A stretch of 64,000 nt of DNA, from the NCBI GenBank assembly GCA_002314775.1, contig DCHE01000014.1:25301-89300 (forward strand), read 5' to 3'. Origin of the DNA: Lachnospiraceae bacterium UBA1760. GTDB taxonomy: Bacteria > Bacillota > Clostridia > Lachnospirales > Lachnospiraceae. Position 1 is the first letter of the stretch; each line of letters starts with the position of its first letter. Positions 19,842 through 28,804 of the stretch are shown here, one piece after another. The position numbers and the translations under genes were made by a program. A model generated the notes under the pieces. It was not told the DNA's origin. It did not search any database and was given only the letters and a program-made list of their open reading frames with translations.

Positions 19842-20348
19842 TTAGCTTACAGTATCAATATCGAAGTAAGCTCGTGAGTATTTCTTCTTTCTTGCAGCAA
19901 TCTGCTCTGCAGGAAAGCCTGCGATGGACTGGTTGAATACCTCAGTTGTCTTGTCCATACTTATGATAGCCTTAATTATTTCAGCATCATATTCCTTGTA
20001 GGAATCAAGTATTGAATCGAAATCAGGGTTATTAAGTGAGGCCTTTGCTTCCTCGTAATGTGGAACACACTCCTTGAAGAAGTTGAAAACCATACGTTCC
20101 TCTGCAACGGTCATATCAAAGCGAATCTGAATCTTGGTCATAGTAACAGGCTCTGTATCAAGCTTGGCCTTTGCCATGATATCGTTAAGCTTCTTCAGCA
20201 TGTGATATTTTTCAAATAGACAGGAATCGAGATATGCAGCTGCATCCCTTGCCTGTATATAGGTCTTGTTAATTTTAAAGGTATAATAAATATAAACAAT
20301 TCCTGCAGTTGCAACTGCAACAATTAAAAATAAAAAGAAATAAACCAT
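19842..20348 (-). CDS. LemA-like membrane-anchored helical protein
   Basis: 168 residues: one N-terminal membrane helix (FFLFLIVAVATAGIVYIYY, ~4-22) followed by a helical cytoplasmic or surface domain. The C-terminal stretch VFNQSIAGFPAEQIAARKKK...AYFDID matches the LemA pattern of an (N-x-x-I-x-x-F-P) motif followed by a YF-[ED] ending, although the N-terminal YNxLV-type LemA motif is degenerate. Function of the family is unclear. It is a single gene read towards the ABC exporter pair. A real gene by codon use; family call moderate. Confidence 0.65.
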   Translation of the reverse strand: MVYFFLFLIVAVATAGIVYIYYTFKINKTYIQARDAAAYLDSCLFEKYHMLKKLNDIMAKAKLDTEPVTMTKIQIRFDMTVAEERMVFNFFKECVPHYEEAKASLNNPDFDSILDSYKEYDAEIIKAIISMDKTTEVFNQSIAGFPAEQIAARKKKYSRAYFDIDTVS

Positions 20349-20499
20349 AACTCCTCCAAAGAAAATGTGATATAATATACTCTACCATAAGTTTGGCCTA
20401 GAATAAAGCATTATATATTACAGATCGGACTAGAATTGTACGCTAAAACAAAAAGGTTATTTCATTTTATTAGTAATAAATATAGGAAGGAAAGTAAAA

Positions 20500-21048
20500 A
20501 TGTCAGAATCAACACGTACAAAGAAGGCAATTGCAAAGAGCTTAAAGAAGCTTACACAGGAAAAAGCATTTGACAAGATTGCAATAAAGGATATCACAGA
20601 GGGCTGTGGAATTAACAGGCAGACCTTTTATTACCATTTTCAGGATAAGTATGAGCTTTTGACATGGATATACTACGAGGAACTGTGCAGAGACAATCTT
20701 TTAGATATGAATTTTGACAACTGGAGCGACAAATTGCATAATGCAATAGTAATAATGAAGGAAGAAAAGACCTTCTATCTTAATACCATTAAAAATGCGG
20801 AGGAATATATCAGTCAGTTTCTTATGAAGATGGCAGAGGATATACTTAACCAGGCTATAAATAAGCTTGATGAAGCGAAGAAGATAAGTCCTGAGGAAAG
20901 AGCCTTCTGCTCAAGATTTTTTGCCCATGGATTAACCGGAATGACACTTGAGTGGGCGGAGAGCGGAATGAAGGAGGATGTGGATTTAATCTGCGAAAGA
21001 ATGATTACCATGTTTGAGGGTATTAAGAGGGCAGTGTTTAGTAAGTAG
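20500..21048 (+). CDS. TetR/AcrR-family regulator (DhaS-like)
   Basis: 182 residues with an N-terminal TetR helix-turn-helix (FDKIAIKDITEGCGINRQTFYYHFQDKYEL, residues ~19-48) and a C-terminal helical domain like DhaS/TetR_C_8 regulators. GGAAGGAAAG precedes the ATG. It lies directly upstream of an MMPL exporter and a heptad-repeat protein on the same strand; by context it is likely their repressor. The inducer cannot be read from the sequence. Confidence 0.88.
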   Translation: MSESTRTKKAIAKSLKKLTQEKAFDKIAIKDITEGCGINRQTFYYHFQDKYELLTWIYYEELCRDNLLDMNFDNWSDKLHNAIVIMKEEKTFYLNTIKNAEEYISQFLMKMAEDILNQAINKLDEAKKISPEERAFCSRFFAHGLTGMTLEWAESGMKEDVDLICERMITMFEGIKRAVFSK

Positions 21049-21372
21049 TATATAATTAGTATTTAATATAGAAGAAGTCTGTAAAAAATAAGTATAATTC
21101 AGTAAGGAAGAGCATTTCTCGAGAGAGAGGTGTTCCTTTTTTTGAATGAACGTCCAATGCATAACCCCAAGAGCCAGCCTTCTCGATTGTTAAATTCATA
21201 TTAGGTGGGCAGTTTATTTTGAGTGTACGAATTTTTGACACTTCGGTCCTTTTGTATGGTTACACACCTGAAAAAAAGGCATATAGTTCAAAAAGAAGAG
21301 AAAAAATAAGCTTTCTGATATATAAATCTACACAGGAAGCGACAAACATAAGAAATAAAGGAGAAAAAAATT
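21049..21372. other. 324-base gap between the TetR gene and the MMPL gene
   Basis: Contains a weak terminator-like structure (GGAA...TTCC, 21106-21136, followed by seven T) around the palindrome TCTCGAGAGA (21117-21126). On the minus strand a 61-codon frame (21241 to 21056, GTG start, AGGA five bases upstream) is open, with no recognised family. The rest is AT-rich and should hold the operator and promoter of the MMPL gene; no box is convincing. Confidence 0.4.
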
Positions 21373-23466
21373 ATGAGTAAGTTTGGAAAACTTATAGTGA
21401 AGCTTAGGATACCGATTCTGCTGATTTCATTAATTTTACTTGTGCCATCAGCGATAGGCTTCTTAAACACAAGAGTCAATTACGATATTCTCACATACCT
21501 TCCAAAGGATATTGAGACGATGAAGGGCCAGGATATTCTGGCGGAGGATTTCGGCTGCGGAGCCTTTTCACTGTTTGTGGTGGAGGGAATGCAAGACAAG
21601 GACATAGTAAAGCTGAAGCAGAAAATCATGGAGGTTGATTCAGTTGAAACAGTAATCTGGTACGATTCAATAATGGATATCTCGGTTCCAGATGAAATCC
21701 TTCCAGACGAGATCAGAGAGGCCTACAGAAGCGGCGACTGTACCATGATGGCAATCATGTACAGCAGTACAATGTCATCGGACGAGACAATGAACGCAAT
21801 CACAGAGATTAGAAAGATTGCAGGCGAGCAGTGCTTCCTTAGCGGAATGTCAGCAGTTGTAACTGACACAAAGGACCTTTGTGACAGAGAGGTTCCAATA
21901 TATGTTGGAATCGCAGTACTTCTTTCAGTCATAGTACTTTCAATCACAATGGACTCCTTCCTCATTCCGGTTTTCTTCCTTTTAAGTATCGGAATGGCAA
22001 TCATTTATAACCTTGGTTCAAATGTAATCAGCGGTGAGATTTCATACATAACACAGGCCCTTGCAGCAGTTCTGCAGCTTGCGGTTACCATGGACTACTC
22101 AATATTCCTGTGGCACAGCTACAGAGCCAAGAAGCCACTCTTTAATACCAAGGAGGAGGCAATGGCGGAGGCTATCGAGAAAACACTTTCCTCTGTAGTC
22201 GGAAGCTCAATAACAACAGTTGCAGGCTTCGTTGCACTTTGCTTCATGAGCTTTACACTTGGTATGGACTTAGGAATAGTAATGGCAAAGGGAGTTGTAA
22301 TCGGAGTTATCTGCTGTGTAACAGTTCTTCCATCAATGATTCTTACATTTGATAAGGCAATCATGAAGACAACACACAAATCACTGCTTCCTGAGTTTAA
22401 AAAGCTCAGCAGCTTTATCGTAAATAAGTACTGGTTATTCCTGATTATATTTGCAGTGGCACTTGTACCTGCAATCTATGGATACAGAAACACAAGTGTA
22501 TATTACAATCTGGATACCTCCCTTCCGGCAGATCTTCCAAGTATTGCAGCAAATGCAAAGCTTGAGGAGGAATTCCATATGAACTCAACACACATTATTA
22601 TGCTTGACAGCAACTTAGACACAAAGACAACAAATAATCTTGTGGAGGATATCAATAAGCTTGATGGAATTAAGGCTGTGCTGGGTATTGACTCAGTAGT
22701 TGGACCAACAATCCCAATGGAGATGATTCCTTCGGAGATAAAGAGCAAGGTTGACAATGGCGAATACAAGCTTCTCATGGTTCTCTCAGAGTACAAGGTT
22801 GCAACAGATGAGGTAAATGCCCAGTGCGATGAGATTAACAAGCTTGTGAAGTCATATGATGAGAAGGGAATGCTCATCGGAGAGGCTCCTTGTACAAAGG
22901 ATCTTATAGAGATTACAGATGTAGATTTTAAGACAGTTAGTACAGTATCGATTGCACTTGTAGCACTCATCATCATGTTTGTATTCAAGTCAATTTCAAT
23001 ACCAGTAGTACTTATCTCAGTTATTGAGTTTGCGATATTCATCAATATGGGTATTCCATGTTACACAGGAACGGTGCTTCCATTTATCGCTTCAATCGTT
23101 ATAGGTACTATACAGCTTGGTTCAACAGTAGATTACGCAATTCTTATGACGAACCATTATAAGGAAGAGAGAATGACAGGACTCTCTAAGAAGGAAGCAG
23201 TAAAAAATGCACTTCAGCATTCAATATCATCAATTATTGTAAGTGCACTTACCTTCTTTGCAGCAACCTTCGGAGTTGGAATGTACTCTGACATAGATAT
23301 GATCAGCTCACTCTGTACACTGATGGCAAGAGGAGCAATAATCAGTATGTTTGTAGTAATCTTCATTCTTCCAGCCTTCCTTGTACTTTGCGACAAGATA
23401 CTTACTCACACATCACTTGGCTTTAAGGTTCCAAAGAATGTGGAGGCTGAAACCCATATGGTTTAA
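21373..23466 (+). CDS. MMPL/RND-family membrane transporter
   Basis: 697 residues in two tandem halves, each with one membrane helix, an extracytoplasmic domain and about five more helices, twelve in all (first half ~12-31 and 173-330; second half ~350-370 and 520-680). Conserved intramembrane acidic positions are seen in TMDYSIFLWH (~239) and TVDYAILMTNHY (~580). MMPL proteins export lipids, peptides or drugs with the proton gradient. AAAGGAG precedes the ATG. The gene is followed after 86 bases by a secreted YhgE-like protein. The TetR-MMPL-YhgE trio recurs in clostridia (general knowledge), and the two products probably work together at the envelope. Confidence 0.9.
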   Translation: MSKFGKLIVKLRIPILLISLILLVPSAIGFLNTRVNYDILTYLPKDIETMKGQDILAEDFGCGAFSLFVVEGMQDKDIVKLKQKIMEVDSVETVIWYDSIMDISVPDEILPDEIREAYRSGDCTMMAIMYSSTMSSDETMNAITEIRKIAGEQCFLSGMSAVVTDTKDLCDREVPIYVGIAVLLSVIVLSITMDSFLIPVFFLLSIGMAIIYNLGSNVISGEISYITQALAAVLQLAVTMDYSIFLWHSYRAKKPLFNTKEEAMAEAIEKTLSSVVGSSITTVAGFVALCFMSFTLGMDLGIVMAKGVVIGVICCVTVLPSMILTFDKAIMKTTHKSLLPEFKKLSSFIVNKYWLFLIIFAVALVPAIYGYRNTSVYYNLDTSLPADLPSIAANAKLEEEFHMNSTHIIMLDSNLDTKTTNNLVEDINKLDGIKAVLGIDSVVGPTIPMEMIPSEIKSKVDNGEYKLLMVLSEYKVATDEVNAQCDEINKLVKSYDEKGMLIGEAPCTKDLIEITDVDFKTVSTVSIALVALIIMFVFKSISIPVVLISVIEFAIFINMGIPCYTGTVLPFIASIVIGTIQLGSTVDYAILMTNHYKEERMTGLSKKEAVKNALQHSISSIIVSALTFFAATFGVGMYSDIDMISSLCTLMARGAIISMFVVIFILPAFLVLCDKILTHTSLGFKVPKNVEAETHMV

Positions 23467-23552
23467 AGAAGAACTGAAAAAGATAAAGAATTTAGACAGA
23501 GATTATTAATTGTAGTTTTGATAGTGATTTAAATAGAAAAGAGGAGATCAAT

Positions 23553-25700
23553 ATGAGAAATAAGAAGTATTATAAAGTATTATCAGTAGCTCTTGCACTT
23601 GCCATGACAGCAGGTGTTGGATATGGAGTATCATCATATGCAGAAGCTAAGGAAAATGACATCGTTGCAGCAGCCGACAATTCAGGTGAAGAGGATGCGG
23701 CAACAGAGGAAACTAGCGAGACAGAGGAGAAGGTAACAGACAAGCTTACTGGTGCATTTGATAACATAAGCTTAGATGCTGATAAGGAAGAGACCGTATA
23801 TGTAATTGCTGATGCAAATGGAAATGCTGAGCAGACTATAGTAAGTGAGTGGCTCAAAAATCCTGAAGGCAAGGCAACTATCGAGGATAAGTCAGGACTT
23901 AAGGATATTGAGAACGTAAAGGGCGATGAGACATTTACACAGGATGGCGACAAAATCACCTGGAATGCAAATGGAAATGACATTTATTACAAGGGAACAA
24001 CAGACAAAAAGCTCCCTGTTGATGTTAAGGTTACTTACTTCCTTGATGGCAAGGAGGTTACACCAGAGGAAATTGCTGGAAAGTCAGGTATTGTTAAGAT
24101 CAGATTTGATTACACCAACAATTCAAAGGATGGCGAGGTTTACACACCATTCCTTATGGCGAGTGGTATGATGATGTCAAACGACAACTTCAAGAACGTA
24201 ACAGTAACAAATGGTAAGACTATTTCAGAGGGTAATAACACAATCGTTGTTGGTATGGGACTTCCTGGACTTCAGGAAAGCCTTGGAATCGATGAGGAAA
24301 CTCTTGTACTTCCAAACTACGTGGAGGTTACAGCTTATGCGGAGAAATTCTCACTCGATATGACTCTCACAGTTGCAGTTACAGGAAATCTCAGCCAGGG
24401 TGAAAACGGAACAAATATCTCAATTGACGAGATTGAGGATGAATTGGACGATGTTGTAGGTCAGTTCACAGACGGAGCAACAAAGCTCTCAGATGGTATC
24501 AAGGCATACACAGACGGAGTTTCACAGCTCGCTGATGGAGTTGAGAAGGTTGACGATGGTGCAGGAACTCTTTACGAGGGAACAAAGACTGTTCAGAATG
24601 CAGTAAATGAAATCTCAAATGGAACTAACACAATTCAGAATTCATTTGAGGGAGATAAGGGTGTAATTAACGGCTCAAAGCAGATTTCAAACGGACTTGC
24701 TCAGCTTAATCAGGCTCTTGCGGGAGTATCTCTTCCAGAAAGTGCAGAGCTTACAGATGAGCAGAAGGCTCAGATTAAGCAGCAGATAGTATCAGATATC
24801 ACAACAAATCTTACAGCAAACCAGGCAAATATTGCAGCTGGTGTAGATAAAAATGCAGTTTATCAGGAGGCAACTAATGCAGCAAATAGCTATGCACCAA
24901 GTCAGGAGACAGTAGCCTCTGAAGCAAGAGAGGCAGGAGCAGCTGCTGCACCAAATCAGGATGCAGTATTAGCTGAGGCTTATGCATTTGCAGCAAACTT
25001 CGGTGAGGCTGGATCAGATACCTTCAACGCAGCAGTACAGGCTTATGCAGCTGCATACCAGTCAGCATACACCTCTGGATATGGTTCAGCATACGGCACA
25101 GCCTACAAGTCAGGCTATACATACGCTTTTGGTAAGGCTTATGAGACAGCTTACGGTTCAGGCTACGGTACAGGCTATGTTGCTGGATATAAGTCAGGCT
25201 ACTCTACAGCTTATCAGGCAGGTATTAAGTACGGTGCAGACCTTGTATTTGCAGGACTTAAGTCATATGGAACACTGATTGATACACTCAAGCAGAACGT
25301 TGCAGCTCTTGCAAATGGTTCAGCACAGTTAGACAAGGGAATTAACCTTCTCTACGATGGAATTTGTAAGTTAAATAGTGGTTCACAGAAGTTAAGCAGC
25401 AACCTTCCAACTCTCACAAATGGTGCAAAGAGCTTAAAGGACGGAACCGCACAGCTTAAGTCTGGAGCAAACAAGCTTAATGGAGCATCCTCAGAGCTTA
25501 TAAGCGGTGGTAACAAGCTTAAGGATGGAGTTGGCGAGATTAAGGAAAAGGTAGATGATACTGAGAAGGACGCAGAAGAAATCACAGATAAGATTAAGCT
25601 TGTAGTTGAAGCAGGAAAGAACTACGGTCTTTACGGCGGAATCTCAGATGATATGACAGGAAATGTTAAGTTCATCATAAAGACTGGAGCAGTAAAATAG
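23553..25700 (+). CDS. secreted YhgE/Pip-like heptad-repeat protein lacking the membrane domain
   Basis: 715 residues with a signal peptide (1-~31), an acidic low-complexity stretch (44-60), a beta-rich domain (~80-290), then L-x-x-G heptads such as LSDGIKAYTDGVSQLADG (~312-345). Next come helical segments and an unusual Tyr-Gly-Ala tetrapeptide array (497-556), then more heptads (LANGSAQLDKG..., 586-660). It ends at MTGNVKFIIKTG without the C-terminal six-helix membrane domain that YhgE/Pip proteins usually have. It is therefore probably exported and held by partners, likely the MMPL protein encoded just upstream. AGAGGAG precedes the ATG. Function unknown. Confidence 0.75.
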   Translation: MRNKKYYKVLSVALALAMTAGVGYGVSSYAEAKENDIVAAADNSGEEDAATEETSETEEKVTDKLTGAFDNISLDADKEETVYVIADANGNAEQTIVSEWLKNPEGKATIEDKSGLKDIENVKGDETFTQDGDKITWNANGNDIYYKGTTDKKLPVDVKVTYFLDGKEVTPEEIAGKSGIVKIRFDYTNNSKDGEVYTPFLMASGMMMSNDNFKNVTVTNGKTISEGNNTIVVGMGLPGLQESLGIDEETLVLPNYVEVTAYAEKFSLDMTLTVAVTGNLSQGENGTNISIDEIEDELDDVVGQFTDGATKLSDGIKAYTDGVSQLADGVEKVDDGAGTLYEGTKTVQNAVNEISNGTNTIQNSFEGDKGVINGSKQISNGLAQLNQALAGVSLPESAELTDEQKAQIKQQIVSDITTNLTANQANIAAGVDKNAVYQEATNAANSYAPSQETVASEAREAGAAAAPNQDAVLAEAYAFAANFGEAGSDTFNAAVQAYAAAYQSAYTSGYGSAYGTAYKSGYTYAFGKAYETAYGSGYGTGYVAGYKSGYSTAYQAGIKYGADLVFAGLKSYGTLIDTLKQNVAALANGSAQLDKGINLLYDGICKLNSGSQKLSSNLPTLTNGAKSLKDGTAQLKSGANKLNGASSELISGGNKLKDGVGEIKEKVDDTEKDAEEITDKIKLVVEAGKNYGLYGGISDDMTGNVKFIIKTGAVK
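25041..25220 (+). repeat. tandem tetrapeptide array ([AG]-Y-x-x, ~14 copies) in the YhgE-like gene
   Basis: Residues 497-556 of the 23553 product have tyrosine at nearly every fourth position, with Ala or Gly before it (AYQS, AYTS, GYGS, AYGT, AYKS, GYTY...). In the DNA this is a 12-bp periodicity with many synonymous differences, so selection rather than recent duplication probably keeps it. Confidence 0.9.
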
Positions 25701-25752
25701 TAAACCCGCTGACAGGGAATTGACCTGCATATTGATACAGGATTAGAATAAT

Positions 25753-25820
25753 AAAACGCCACAGCAAAACGAGTTCGAAGGGCTTAGCCCTTAAGCAGTT
25801 GTTTTGCTGTGGCGTTTATA
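25753..25820. terminator. long nested hairpin terminator between converging genes
   Basis: AAACGCCACAGCAAAAC (25754-25770) pairs perfectly with GTTTTGCTGTGGCGTTT (25801-25817). Inside the loop a second hairpin forms (AAGGGC/GCCCTT, 25778-25792). It serves the YhgE-like gene and the minus-strand glycosyltransferase operon. Confidence 0.85.
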
Positions 25821-25861
25821 TATTGTGGAAGTAAATCCCAAACCAGGTATAGTGATTAATC

Positions 25862-26881
25862 TTAATTGAAGCCGATAAACATCTGGCCAAGCTTGTAGCC
25901 TCCAAGGATAATTGCTTCACCAGCCTTAGATTCCATCTTGCAGGTCTTTCCGAGGAAATGCTTTGTGATGTACTTGTACTGATGAGGATATTCCTCTCTC
26001 AGGTATCTCCAAAGCTCAACCTTCTTATCCCTTGCTTCCTCAGTTTTTGCACGAAGAAGAAGAGAGGAGCAGACTGACATCATTACTGAAAGGTAATGAC
26101 CCATATAGTTTCTGAGGTTTTCATTTGCAAGTGAGCGAAGCTCATAATCCTCAATCATAAGCTTTGTTACAAGCAGCTGCTGATCAATACGCTTAATCAT
26201 AACGGATTCATTTACGGACTGATCTGCACGACCGATGTAATAATGGTAAAGATCAACATCTAAATAGTAGAGCTTCTTTACATATGGAAGTGGATGATAA
26301 ACGTAGATATTATCCACATAGAAGGTATGCTTTGGAAGTGTGAGGCCCGTGCTCTTTAAGAACTCAGTTCTGTAAATGACAGAATGCATAAGAATATTCT
26401 GCCATGGCTTGAAGGAACCAACCTTATCCCAGTTAAAGGCGGTTCTCACAGGCATAACTGACTTGTAGCCAACACGCTTTTTGTGCTTTTTGCCTTCCTT
26501 CTCGTACACATAGTCGCTGATAATCATATCGAAATCATTATCAATTTTTGAATTCATCTTGAGAAACTGGATTACAGCGAAAAGTGCCTTCTTGCCTAAC
26601 CAGTCATCACTGTCAAGAACCTTGAAATACTGACCAGTTGCAGCCTCGAGTCCGTGCATAACGGCATCGCCGTGACCACCATTTTCCTTGTGAACAACCT
26701 TCACAATGCCAGGGAACTTTCTCTGGTACATAAGTGCACGTTCAAGGGTTTTATCTGTTGAGCCATCATCTACTATGATGACCTCGATTAAATCCTCTCC
26801 AATAAGAACAGATTTAAGTGCTCTGTCCATATACGCTTCTGAGTTATAGCAGGGTATTGCTATAGATAAAAGCTTCTTCAT
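25862..26881 (-). CDS. glycosyltransferase family 2
   Basis: 339 residues with a GT-A fold: start LLSIAIPCYNSEAYMDRAL (4-22), EVIIVDDGSTDKT (~34-46), the metal-binding DSDDW (~94-98), and a C-terminal helical region. No membrane helix at the C-terminus, so it is a soluble or peripheral transferase adding a sugar to a lipid or wall polymer; donor and acceptor unknown. AGGAGGT lies 5 bases before the start. It is second in a minus-strand operon, 37 bases after the PAP2-like gene. Confidence 0.9.
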   Translation of the reverse strand: MKKLLSIAIPCYNSEAYMDRALKSVLIGEDLIEVIIVDDGSTDKTLERALMYQRKFPGIVKVVHKENGGHGDAVMHGLEAATGQYFKVLDSDDWLGKKALFAVIQFLKMNSKIDNDFDMIISDYVYEKEGKKHKKRVGYKSVMPVRTAFNWDKVGSFKPWQNILMHSVIYRTEFLKSTGLTLPKHTFYVDNIYVYHPLPYVKKLYYLDVDLYHYYIGRADQSVNESVMIKRIDQQLLVTKLMIEDYELRSLANENLRNYMGHYLSVMMSVCSSLLLRAKTEEARDKKVELWRYLREEYPHQYKYITKHFLGKTCKMESKAGEAIILGGYKLGQMFIGFN

Positions 26882-26918
26882 AACTACCTCCTAAAATATT
26901 AGAAATAACTAATACTGT

Positions 26919-27572
26919 TTATTTGTTTTTATCATTATCCTTAACTAGTCGTGGAAATATGACATATGCCGGATAATAGAAAAGTGCGGCCATAACAAAA
27001 GCAGAAACTACATCAATGATAGAATGCTGCTTAAGGAATAAGGTCGATGCTATAATTGCGATTGTAAGTATTATGATAAATGAGCCAAGTAGCTTATGCT
27101 TTTTGATAATACCATTCTTTACAAAGGCAGTGGTTACAGCAAGGGTGTTAAAAACATGAATACTCGGCAGAACATTCGTTGATGTATCTGTTTTGTAGAG
27201 TTTTTTAACAAATTCAGTAACAATACCATGATCAGGGAAGCTCTCAGTCTCAGGCCTGAGAGTAAGCTGATTAGGGTACAGGAATGATATGATAAGAAAG
27301 CTTGTCATTCCAAGTGCCAGAAAAATAGCAAGTTTATTGAATTCAAATTTATTCCAAAAGAAGAAAAATGTAACCGATATCGCAATATACAAAAACCACA
27401 TCAGATATGGGATGATAAAATAGTCTATAAAGGGGATTTTATCATCAAGGCTGCAGTGGATAGTATGAAAAGCAACATCATCTCTTTTCTCCAACAAAAT
27501 AAAGCATACAAAGTATGCAGGGATATATAGAGCCCAAAAAAGCTCCTTGTGTTTAGATATAGTTTTGTTCAT
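26919..27572 (-). CDS. PAP2-superfamily membrane phosphatase / transferase
   Basis: 217 residues from ATG 27572 (a TTG at 27584 is in frame, but GAGGA fits the ATG). About six membrane helices. The PAP2 motifs are visible as PSIH (~133) and the later H-x-x-x-D of KQHSIIDV (~178). In this superfamily they form the phosphatidate/undecaprenyl-phosphate phosphatase site or the inositol-phosphoceramide-synthase-like site. Paired with a GT2, it probably handles a phospholipid or polyprenyl intermediate of a glycolipid; this is inference from context. Confidence 0.78.
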   Translation of the reverse strand: MNKTISKHKELFWALYIPAYFVCFILLEKRDDVAFHTIHCSLDDKIPFIDYFIIPYLMWFLYIAISVTFFFFWNKFEFNKLAIFLALGMTSFLIISFLYPNQLTLRPETESFPDHGIVTEFVKKLYKTDTSTNVLPSIHVFNTLAVTTAFVKNGIIKKHKLLGSFIIILTIAIIASTLFLKQHSIIDVVSAFVMAALFYYPAYVIFPRLVKDNDKNK

Positions 27573-27768
27573 AAGTATCCTCAAACATTTTATTCATTCC
27601 ATTAAATATGATATTCTATTAGGACCAATATGTCAAAGAATTAATTATTATTATTCTATTAATAAATCTATAATTTAATAATAAAATGTAATAAATAATA
27701 AGTGAAAAATAGACGATTTATGTTATAATGTAATTTAACTGTGAATTTTTTGTGCAAGGGGACAGACC

Positions 27769-28686
27769 ATGGATGAATCAGAAGTAATTTCGACTGAAAA
27801 AAAGAATACAAAAGTTAAAGAGGCAGTTGAAAAGTACAGTATAAGTATTGTTAGCTTTGCAGAATGCAGAGAGGTGCTTAACAAGTATGGAATTGCCTAC
27901 GAGGGTGAAATTGACAGAAACAGCATTGTCTTTCCTAAGATAGAGACACAGAGTGAATGCTTAGCGGGCTCGGTTGTCCTGCCAAAGGCATTTGATTCAC
28001 TTAAGAAAAGATACAGATTTCAGTTTTTCATAGCTGGAAGAAGAATAGTGATTGCTGATGATGATGGCTTTGCAGAGAAGATTGTACAAAGTATTAAGAA
28101 GGATATTGCGTCAACTGGAAAGAGGAAGTCAGGAGGATACTTTGTATATCAGTTCCTCATTTACCTGATGAAGCAGGACAGTTCAGTTCTTGAGCGTTAT
28201 GAGAAGAAGCTCACTGACATGGAGGAGGATGTTATGAATGATGACTTCGAGGACTTCCAGGATAAGCTGCTTCCACTCAGAAAGGACCTCCTTAATCTTC
28301 GTGCCTATTATGGACAGATTGCAGATATGGCTGAGGAGCTCTATGATAACGGTGATATGTTCTTTGCTAAAAAGGATCTGAGAATGTTCACTGTCGCTAT
28401 GGATAGAGCAAACAGATACAAGGATAAAACAATTTACCTTCTTGATTATGCAAACCAGGTAAAGGATGCTTATCAGGCAGTTGTCAATGAAAAACAGAAC
28501 GCCAATATGCAGTTTCTGACAATTCTATCGACAATTTTCTTCCCGCTTACTCTCATTACGGGGTGGTATGGAATGAACTTCCAAAACATGCCAGAGCTGG
28601 CACACGGATATCCGGGAGTAATTATCGGAAGCGTGCTTGTCGTAATCATTATCATCATTATCTTTAAGAAGAGAAAGATATTCTGA
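27769..28686 (+). CDS. CorA-type divalent cation transporter
   Basis: 305 residues with a cytoplasmic alpha/beta plus long-helix domain and two C-terminal membrane helices. The signature YGMN (GMN at 268-270) lies at the end of the first helix, followed by the loop FQNMPE, which differs from the canonical MPEL order only in context. CorA homopentamers carry Mg2+, Co2+ or Ni2+. The C-terminal FKKRKIF basic tail is typical. AAGGGG precedes the ATG. A TATAAT with TG extension is at 27724-27729, 45 bases upstream. Confidence 0.88.
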   Translation: MDESEVISTEKKNTKVKEAVEKYSISIVSFAECREVLNKYGIAYEGEIDRNSIVFPKIETQSECLAGSVVLPKAFDSLKKRYRFQFFIAGRRIVIADDDGFAEKIVQSIKKDIASTGKRKSGGYFVYQFLIYLMKQDSSVLERYEKKLTDMEEDVMNDDFEDFQDKLLPLRKDLLNLRAYYGQIADMAEELYDNGDMFFAKKDLRMFTVAMDRANRYKDKTIYLLDYANQVKDAYQAVVNEKQNANMQFLTILSTIFFPLTLITGWYGMNFQNMPELAHGYPGVIIGSVLVVIIIIIIFKKRKIF

Positions 28687-28804
28687 GACGGATATATAGA
28701 CAAATAAAGAAAAATTTGCAAAGTGCTAAGTTTTTAGTGCATTAATATAACTAGGAATTAGTGCAGCTAAAAGGATTAGGAATGGGTATTTGAAAGGAGA
28801 ATAT

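Noticed and set aside
21056..21241. 61-codon minus-strand frame with GTG start in the TetR-MMPL gap
   Set aside because: It has a weak AGGA site but no recognisable family, and it overlaps a terminator-like structure; not enough to call a gene.
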